A stretch of DNA of 10,777 nt. Origin: an uncultured Prevotella sp. Its GTDB lineage: Bacteria > Bacteroidota > Bacteroidia > Bacteroidales > Bacteroidaceae. The stretch covers positions 1 through 10,777 of the forward strand of contig CALIIG010000235.1 in the NCBI GenBank assembly GCA_938018155.1, written 5' to 3'. The notes under the pieces were generated by a model. It saw nothing but the letters and a program-made list of their open reading frames with translations, was not told the DNA's origin and did no database searches. Each line of letters opens with the position of its first letter. The first letter of the stretch is position 1. This document shows, piece by piece, positions 6,557 through 10,777 of this stretch. Made by a program: the position numbers and the translations under genes.

Positions 6557-7210
6557 CTACATAAATTTTACTTCGCCAAAGAAGTCGGGACGATGGAAAT
6601 CGGGCGATGGAATGTCGACAGCATTCCATGAAAGGAAATGTGGTTGAGGCATCTTGTCACCGCATTTATAAAAATTGGCGCGTACGGTCCGGCCTGAAAC
6701 CGGTTGTATAGGGTGGCAGAAGAATGCGCTGACGGGAATAATCAGTGCCAGTTCCCACGCCTGAGGCCCTTCGAGTTGGCCGGGCGGGGTACGTCCCAAC
6801 GATGCCCAACGGTTAATCTGGTTCAATATTGCGGCCGGTGCCTTGGTGCGGTTATCGCGCCCCGGGCCGTTACACAGCAAGGCTGTACCTATACAATTGG
6901 TTTCGATATTGTAGTAATTGTTGTTGCCATCGGGGCTGATGAAAAACTCACAACACGAGTCCTCCCAAACCTTGCCGCCGTCGTCGCCCACCGTAGCCAG
7001 CGTGTCGCATTCGTCTACACGGTAGTGAAGCAAAATGGCATCGCCCTGATGAGCAATGGCAAATTCAACAATGGGACAATAAGGATATTGTGCAGGCCAG
7101 TCGACAACGTCAATTTTATGGTATGTTACGCCCTGTGTTCTGAATGTTTCAGGAATATCGGCAGCGTTGTGCAGCCTGCCGCTGATGAGGGTTGCTGATA
7201 ATTTTTTCAT
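6557..7210 (-). CDS. CBM9-like carbohydrate-binding domain protein, no signal peptide
   Basis: This 217-residue protein is made almost entirely of one family 9-like carbohydrate-binding (DOMON-related) domain. The hallmark is VWEDSCCEFFISPDG near residues 81-95, followed by YYNIETNCIGTALL (99-112), where the domain normally forms its sugar-binding face. The C-terminus reads FHRPDFFGEVKFM, typical of short Bacteroidota members. There is no signal peptide or lipobox, so it is predicted cytoplasmic, which is unusual for a carbohydrate-binding module. I chose the ATG at 7210, which overlaps the upstream kinase stop as ATGA. The frame stays open to 7321, but that part lies inside the kinase gene and has no family features. 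The overlap implies translational coupling and a shared pathway, possibly amino-sugar handling. No catalytic function is visible. Confidence 0.85.
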   Translation of the reverse strand: MKKLSATLISGRLHNAADIPETFRTQGVTYHKIDVVDWPAQYPYCPIVEFAIAHQGDAILLHYRVDECDTLATVGDDGGKVWEDSCCEFFISPDGNNNYYNIETNCIGTALLCNGPGRDNRTKAPAAILNQINRWASLGRTPPGQLEGPQAWELALIIPVSAFFCHPIQPVSGRTVRANFYKCGDKMPQPHFLSWNAVDIPSPDFHRPDFFGEVKFM

Positions 7211-8304
7211 TGTTTTATGATGCCTTGAACAAACTCTGCCATCATTTTGTCGTGGCGTCTTACGTCCTGATAGAGCAGCAATTGGTTGCGCGAGCGTACG
7301 AAATTGTGCTCGGGGTAGCAAATTTTATAATATACATCACCGTTGATATAATCGGTAAGGAACCGCACACACTGCATGTAGGGGAACAGAGCCACGGCGT
7401 AAGGCAGGTGGTTAACCTCGACGGGAGTGAGGAAATGCGCCGCCGACGCGAGATAACCCTCAGTGAAAGCACAGAAAATATCTTCGTTAAGGCCAACCGA
7501 TTCAAACTGATCGCTGTCTTCTGCAACCCGGTTTGCTCCTGTCCTCAGGAAGTCGCCGTAGTCGGAAAACACAAAACTCGGCATGACAGTATCGAGGTCG
7601 ATAACGCACAATACGCTGCCGTCGTTGTCGAACATCATGTTATTGACCTTTGTATCGCAGTGGCAAATACGCTTCGGAAGCGCGCCCTGGCGGTGCAATT
7701 GTTCGGCAAGGCACATTTCGTCAGCATCGCAGGCGAGCGTGTCGAGCATGTCACGAACCAGGCTTACACGCCCGGTCTTGTCAGCTTTTACGGCATCGCG
7801 TAATTGCTCGAGGCGCAATTCCATGTTGTGAAAGTTCGGAATGGTTTCGCCAAGAGGCTCTTGCAGGTCGACAAGCATTTGCTCAAAGTTGCCGAAAGTT
7901 TGTCCGCAGCAGAAGGCACTATCGTTGTTTACCTCTTCTTTTGTTACGGCATTGGGTATAAAAAGGCTCATACGCCAGTAACGATTCCGGGCATCGCGGT
8001 GGTAGGTAAGGCCGTTGTAGGTGTGGATAAACCGCAGGCATTTGCGGTCAATATCCTGTTCGTGGCGTGCCTGCAGCTTGTGACGGATATGGTTTGTCAC
8101 CAGTTCGATGTTACGTTGCAGCAAGTCGACATTGGTAAATACGGTGTTATTAATACGCTGTAACACGTAGTCGGGACAATCATCCCCGGCTGTTGTTACA
8201 CAAAAAGTTTCGTTAATCAGTCCGTTTCCTATCGGTTTGATGGTTTCAACAGTACCTTGAATATGGAACTTTGAAACAATTAGTCTTAGCTCTTCTTCAT
8301 TCAT
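7207..8304 (-). CDS. nahK: NahK-like N-acetylhexosamine 1-kinase (APH-fold phosphotransferase)
   Basis: This 365-residue kinase of the aminoglycoside phosphotransferase fold closely follows the layout of Bifidobacterium NahK. NahK phosphorylates GlcNAc or GalNAc at the anomeric carbon to feed UDP-amino-sugar synthesis. The N-lobe has the nucleotide loop IGNGLINET (25-33) and YVLQRINNTVF (46-56). The catalytic loop is CHCDTKVNN (214-222) with Asp217 as the probable base. The metal-binding motif is IDLDT (235-239) with Asp236/Asp238. The C-terminal signatures LTDYINGDVYY and YPEHNFVRSRNQ also match the family. It is predicted cytoplasmic. Homologues in Bacteroidota are often annotated only as phosphotransferases or mucin-desulfation proteins. 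It lies 76 bp downstream of the DedA-family gene, with no clear promoter in that gap. It overlaps the CBM9-like gene by 4 bp. Exact sugar specificity is inferred. Confidence 0.85.
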   Translation of the reverse strand: MNEEELRLIVSKFHIQGTVETIKPIGNGLINETFCVTTAGDDCPDYVLQRINNTVFTNVDLLQRNIELVTNHIRHKLQARHEQDIDRKCLRFIHTYNGLTYHRDARNRYWRMSLFIPNAVTKEEVNNDSAFCCGQTFGNFEQMLVDLQEPLGETIPNFHNMELRLEQLRDAVKADKTGRVSLVRDMLDTLACDADEMCLAEQLHRQGALPKRICHCDTKVNNMMFDNDGSVLCVIDLDTVMPSFVFSDYGDFLRTGANRVAEDSDQFESVGLNEDIFCAFTEGYLASAAHFLTPVEVNHLPYAVALFPYMQCVRFLTDYINGDVYYKICYPEHNFVRSRNQLLLYQDVRRHDKMMAEFVQGIIKQ

Positions 8305-8380
8305 TATTCTTCGTTTTTAGGTGTAAGGATGGATGGTGAGGTTTGAAAAGGGGTGCTGTTTAATGGTTGGGATTACGGAA

Positions 8381-9019
8381 TTAATCGGTATTATAAGTGC
8401 GACGCCGCTTTATATACCATTTCACAAGGAAATAAACGAGGGCGATGGCAACAAGTATCATGATGAAGAATTTAATGTATTCGCCATACTCCATGATTTT
8501 GTCGTCGAGTTCTGATTCAGGAACGATGGAATGAAGATACCAGCCGAGTGTGGCCAGTATGATGTTCCAGCAACCCGCTCCTATCGTGGTATAGAGCAGA
8601 AACTTCCAGTAGTTCATCTTCGACAGGCCTGCAGGAATGGAAATTAAGTGGCGTATGCCCGGGATAAGACGGCCTGTGATGGTGGCGAGCATGCCGTGGG
8701 TGTTGAAATAATTCTCGCTTTTCTCTACCTTTTTCTGATTGAGCATGCAGAGCTTGCCGAACTTACTGTTGGCAAACCGGTAAATAATGGGTCGCCCTAA
8801 ATAATATCCGGCCAGGTAGTTGATGGTAGCACCGGCATCGGCTCCCAGCGTAGCGAAGAAGACAACAAGAAAGATATTGAGGTTGCCGTTGGCGGCATGG
8901 TAGGCTGCCGGCGACACAACCAGCTCGGAAGGCACGGGTATTACAGTGCTTTCCAAGAGCATAAGGAGGAAGATTGTGGTATAATTTAAGTTGCTTAGCA
9001 GCGTGGAGAAAATATTCAT
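8381..9019 (-). CDS. DedA-family membrane protein
   Basis: This 212-residue integral membrane protein belongs to the DedA/SNARE-associated (VTT) family, some members of which translocate polyprenyl-phosphate or phospholipids across the inner membrane. The first re-entrant region carries LESTVIPVPSE (22-32), with the family's conserved Glu/Pro/Ser-Glu pattern. The second carries GRLIPGIRHLISIPAG (116-131), with the conserved Arg-Pro-Gly-Arg core. Hydrophobic segments fall near residues 13-30, 48-75, 140-162 and 184-203, and the C-terminus is basic (KRRRTYNTD). Length is normal for the family. It starts 10 bp after the stop of the TPR gene upstream, so the two are almost certainly co-transcribed. 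The specific lipid cannot be told from sequence. Confidence 0.92.
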   Translation of the reverse strand: MNIFSTLLSNLNYTTIFLLMLLESTVIPVPSELVVSPAAYHAANGNLNIFLVVFFATLGADAGATINYLAGYYLGRPIIYRFANSKFGKLCMLNQKKVEKSENYFNTHGMLATITGRLIPGIRHLISIPAGLSKMNYWKFLLYTTIGAGCWNIILATLGWYLHSIVPESELDDKIMEYGEYIKFFIMILVAIALVYFLVKWYIKRRRTYNTD

Positions 9020-9029
9020 ACCTTTATTT

Positions 9030-10481
9030 TTAACGGGTTAACGGGTTATCGGTGTTGGAGACAGGGTGAGTATGGACGTAGCTGATAAGTTCATTATCAG
9101 CAAGGTTTTCAGGGAAATATCCACGAAATTCCGACCTTACTTCTCGTGGATTCTGCTCAATGGCTTTTGTAATATCGTGAATAAAATCGGACTGTAAGCC
9201 CAGTTCGTAATCGGTAACAGCCAGGTAAAGCCACACGTCGGGGAACTGCGGGGCCTGCGCCGACAGGCTTACGGAACGCATCATATTGTGGGCTTTCCGC
9301 ATGAAACCACAATCGTAATAGCAATAGGCAATAAAGAAGAGGGTACGGATATGGTCTTTTTCCCCGGTTGTTTCAAAAGCCTTGCTGAAACAGGGCACAG
9401 CCTTGTCATCGTGTTTGTTAAGCAGGTGAATATAACCTTTGATGATATGGATGTCGGGAAAGTCGGTACCGGCAATGGCTTCGAGCTTACTAATGCAATA
9501 GAGAGCCTCGTTTGTATGACCTGATGCCGCGCAAACAAGGCACTCATTACGTAAAATATCGATCATGTTGACCGACTGGGGGGTGCAATGTTCTTCTGCC
9601 TTTCTCCAGTATTTAAACGATTCTTCGAGTTTGTTTTCGCCCATGAGCACCGAAGCGATGCCCATATCGCCAATCTCGCTGTGAGGCTGAAGCTCTTTAA
9701 AATGTTCGTAATATTGACGTGCTTCAGCGTAGTTGCCTGTCATACAAAGTGCATTAGCCTTATTGAGGATGGCGTCGACATCATCCGGATTGATGGCTAA
9801 CGAAAAGTCACTGCTCTCAATACTCGACGACACATCGTTGTGGAGATATTGTGCCGATGCAAGCAGATTCCAATAAGGTGCGTGATAAGGATCGCTGTCA
9901 ATGAGCTTGTTGAATATGCGTTCGCTCTCAGTAAAATTGCCTTGCCCCATGGCAATGCGACCCTTTAGCTCGTGGTAGTCGTCCGAATGGGTATCGGTGA
10001 CGAGCGAAAGCCAGTGTTTTGCCAGCGTCATATTGTCGTAATCGGCAAAGAGAACAGCCACATCGAGGTAAAAATCGTCAATGTCATCGTTGTTTATTTC
10101 CGTGCTTTTCTCTTTCAGATAACGGTTGGCCTGCTCATCGTTTCCACTGGCAATCATGATCTCGGCCATAATATAGAAGTAGTCGAGGTCGGCTTTATCT
10201 TCAATTTGTTCGGCGTATTGCAGGGCTGTTTGTACGTTATCCTCAAGAAGAATAGCCACGCGGGCACGAAAGGCAAGGGGCTGCGTAGCACCCGGGAACA
10301 TCAGTATGGCCTGATCGATAGCCGCAAGAGCCTTATTGAGCTGGCCGTGCAGATGATAATATTCTGCAATATCGGTCAGCTCATCAGGATCAAGGTAAAC
10401 TGGCTTGCCTGTGTTAAGGGCGGCCTCATACCTTTGAAGATTATCTTTAAACTCCTTGTTTTGGAAGGTGTTATTGCTCAA
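9030..10481 (-). CDS. Cytoplasmic tetratricopeptide repeat protein with TTG start
   Basis: This 483-residue protein consists of repeated TPR-like helix pairs along nearly its whole length. Examples are LTDIAEYYHLHGQLNKALAA (35-54), ELKGRIAMGQGNFTESERIF, ILNKANALCMTGNYAEARQY and WLYLAVTDYELGLQSDFIHD. No signal peptide, membrane segment or enzyme domain is present, so it is probably a cytoplasmic scaffold of unknown partner. The frame opens at the glnS stop codon, in the same frame, and there is no ATG until about residue 61, inside the repeat domain. The start is therefore taken as TTG at 10481, four codons after the glnS TAA. The gene lies between glnS and a DedA-family gene with spacings of about 10 bp. 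Its last codons and stop lie in two tandem copies of TTAACGGG (9030-9045). Confidence 0.85.
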   Translation of the reverse strand: MSNNTFQNKEFKDNLQRYEAALNTGKPVYLDPDELTDIAEYYHLHGQLNKALAAIDQAILMFPGATQPLAFRARVAILLEDNVQTALQYAEQIEDKADLDYFYIMAEIMIASGNDEQANRYLKEKSTEINNDDIDDFYLDVAVLFADYDNMTLAKHWLSLVTDTHSDDYHELKGRIAMGQGNFTESERIFNKLIDSDPYHAPYWNLLASAQYLHNDVSSSIESSDFSLAINPDDVDAILNKANALCMTGNYAEARQYYEHFKELQPHSEIGDMGIASVLMGENKLEESFKYWRKAEEHCTPQSVNMIDILRNECLVCAASGHTNEALYCISKLEAIAGTDFPDIHIIKGYIHLLNKHDDKAVPCFSKAFETTGEKDHIRTLFFIAYCYYDCGFMRKAHNMMRSVSLSAQAPQFPDVWLYLAVTDYELGLQSDFIHDITKAIEQNPREVRSEFRGYFPENLADNELISYVHTHPVSNTDNPLTR

Positions 10482-10490
10482 AACGACTGA

Positions 10491-10777
10491 TTATTTCTTG
10501 CTTTGTTTTGCCCAGGTATCCTTTAATCCTACTGTTTTGTTGTAAACAGGAGCTTCGGAAGAGCCTTCGGGGTCGGCCATAAAATAGCCTGTACGCTGGA
10601 ACTGCAGATACTGACCAGACTTCATTGAGGCTGCAAAATTCTCTACATAACAGTTGGTACGTACATAAAGAGAGTCAGGATTCAACAACTCGTGGAAGTC
10701 ACGCTCGTCGGCTGATGGGTTTTCAACAAAGAAAAGTCTGTCATATTTGCGAACCTCTGCCTTCACGCAGTCGTTGG
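10491..10777 (-). CDS. glnS: Glutaminyl-tRNA synthetase, C-terminal end only
   Basis: This frame runs in from the right edge; about 95 C-terminal residues are visible, ending TWAKQSKK and TAA. It charges tRNA-Gln with glutamine. The visible part is the end of the anticodon-binding beta-barrel domain. Recognisable pieces include VRKYDRLFFVENPSA, LLNPDSLYVRTNCYVE, QYLQFQRTGYFMADPEG and PVYNKTVGLKDTWAK, which match the closing strands of bacterial GlnRS. The protein ends directly after this domain, so it lacks the C-terminal YqeY fusion seen in some bacteria. The real start is outside the window, so the complement extends past position 10777. It heads the minus-strand unit glnS, TPR gene, DedA gene. 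Confidence 0.93.
   Translation of the reverse strand, partial: NDCVKAEVRKYDRLFFVENPSADERDFHELLNPDSLYVRTNCYVENFAASMKSGQYLQFQRTGYFMADPEGSSEAPVYNKTVGLKDTWAKQSKK

Noticed and set aside
7211..7321. Longer N-terminus for the CBM9-like protein
   Set aside because: It lies wholly within the kinase gene on another frame. The ATGA overlap at 7207-7210 gives a natural start at MKKLSATL.
7192..7803. 203-residue plus-strand ORF opposite the kinase gene
   Set aside because: It is antisense to a well-recognised kinase with intact catalytic motifs, and its translation shows no protein-like pattern.

Overview
The window looks like a chromosomal segment of a Prevotella-type member of the Bacteroidota. The evidence is a SusC/SusD outer-membrane pair, TAnnTTTG-type promoter boxes, a lack of clear Shine-Dalgarno sequences, and protein sequences that read like Prevotella homologues. 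Base composition is moderate, with AT-rich promoter regions and two unusually GC-rich intergenic patches.

Layout, left to right. (1) The 3' end of a plus-strand TPR-like gene (2-268). (2) A 436-bp gap holding a structured GC-rich repeat cluster (about 409-514) and a promoter. (3) A plus-strand proline iminopeptidase-family hydrolase (705-1583). (4) Convergent to it, on the minus strand, a SusD-like lipoprotein (1620-3236) and its upstream partner, a SusC-like TonB-dependent receptor (3311-6049). A 22-bp tandem duplication lies between the two. (5) A 507-bp gap holding the probable susC promoter and a second GC-rich repeat cluster (about 6282-6380). (6) Five further minus-strand genes, in transcription order: the 3' end of glnS, a cytoplasmic TPR protein, a DedA-family membrane protein, a NahK-like N-acetylhexosamine 1-kinase, and a CBM9-like protein without a signal peptide.

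How the genes work together. glnS, the TPR gene and the DedA gene are separated by only about 10 bp each and look like one transcription unit. The kinase and CBM9-like genes overlap by 4 bp (ATGA), so they are probably translationally coupled and follow by read-through. The SusC/SusD pair stands alone, with no glycosidase, sulfatase, sigma/anti-sigma pair or hybrid two-component regulator in view. Its only non-operon neighbour is an aminopeptidase-like hydrolase, so a RagAB-like peptide importer is at least as plausible as a glycan importer.

The least explained structure is the pair of intergenic repeat clusters. Both are built from the palindromic core GACGGCCGTC or close variants, spaced about 22-23 bp, with partly conserved arms. 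In each cluster a perfect 13-bp inverted repeat closes an element of about 80 bp. This looks like a dispersed REP/BIME-like or structured-RNA family. No complete new defence or metabolic system is evident.
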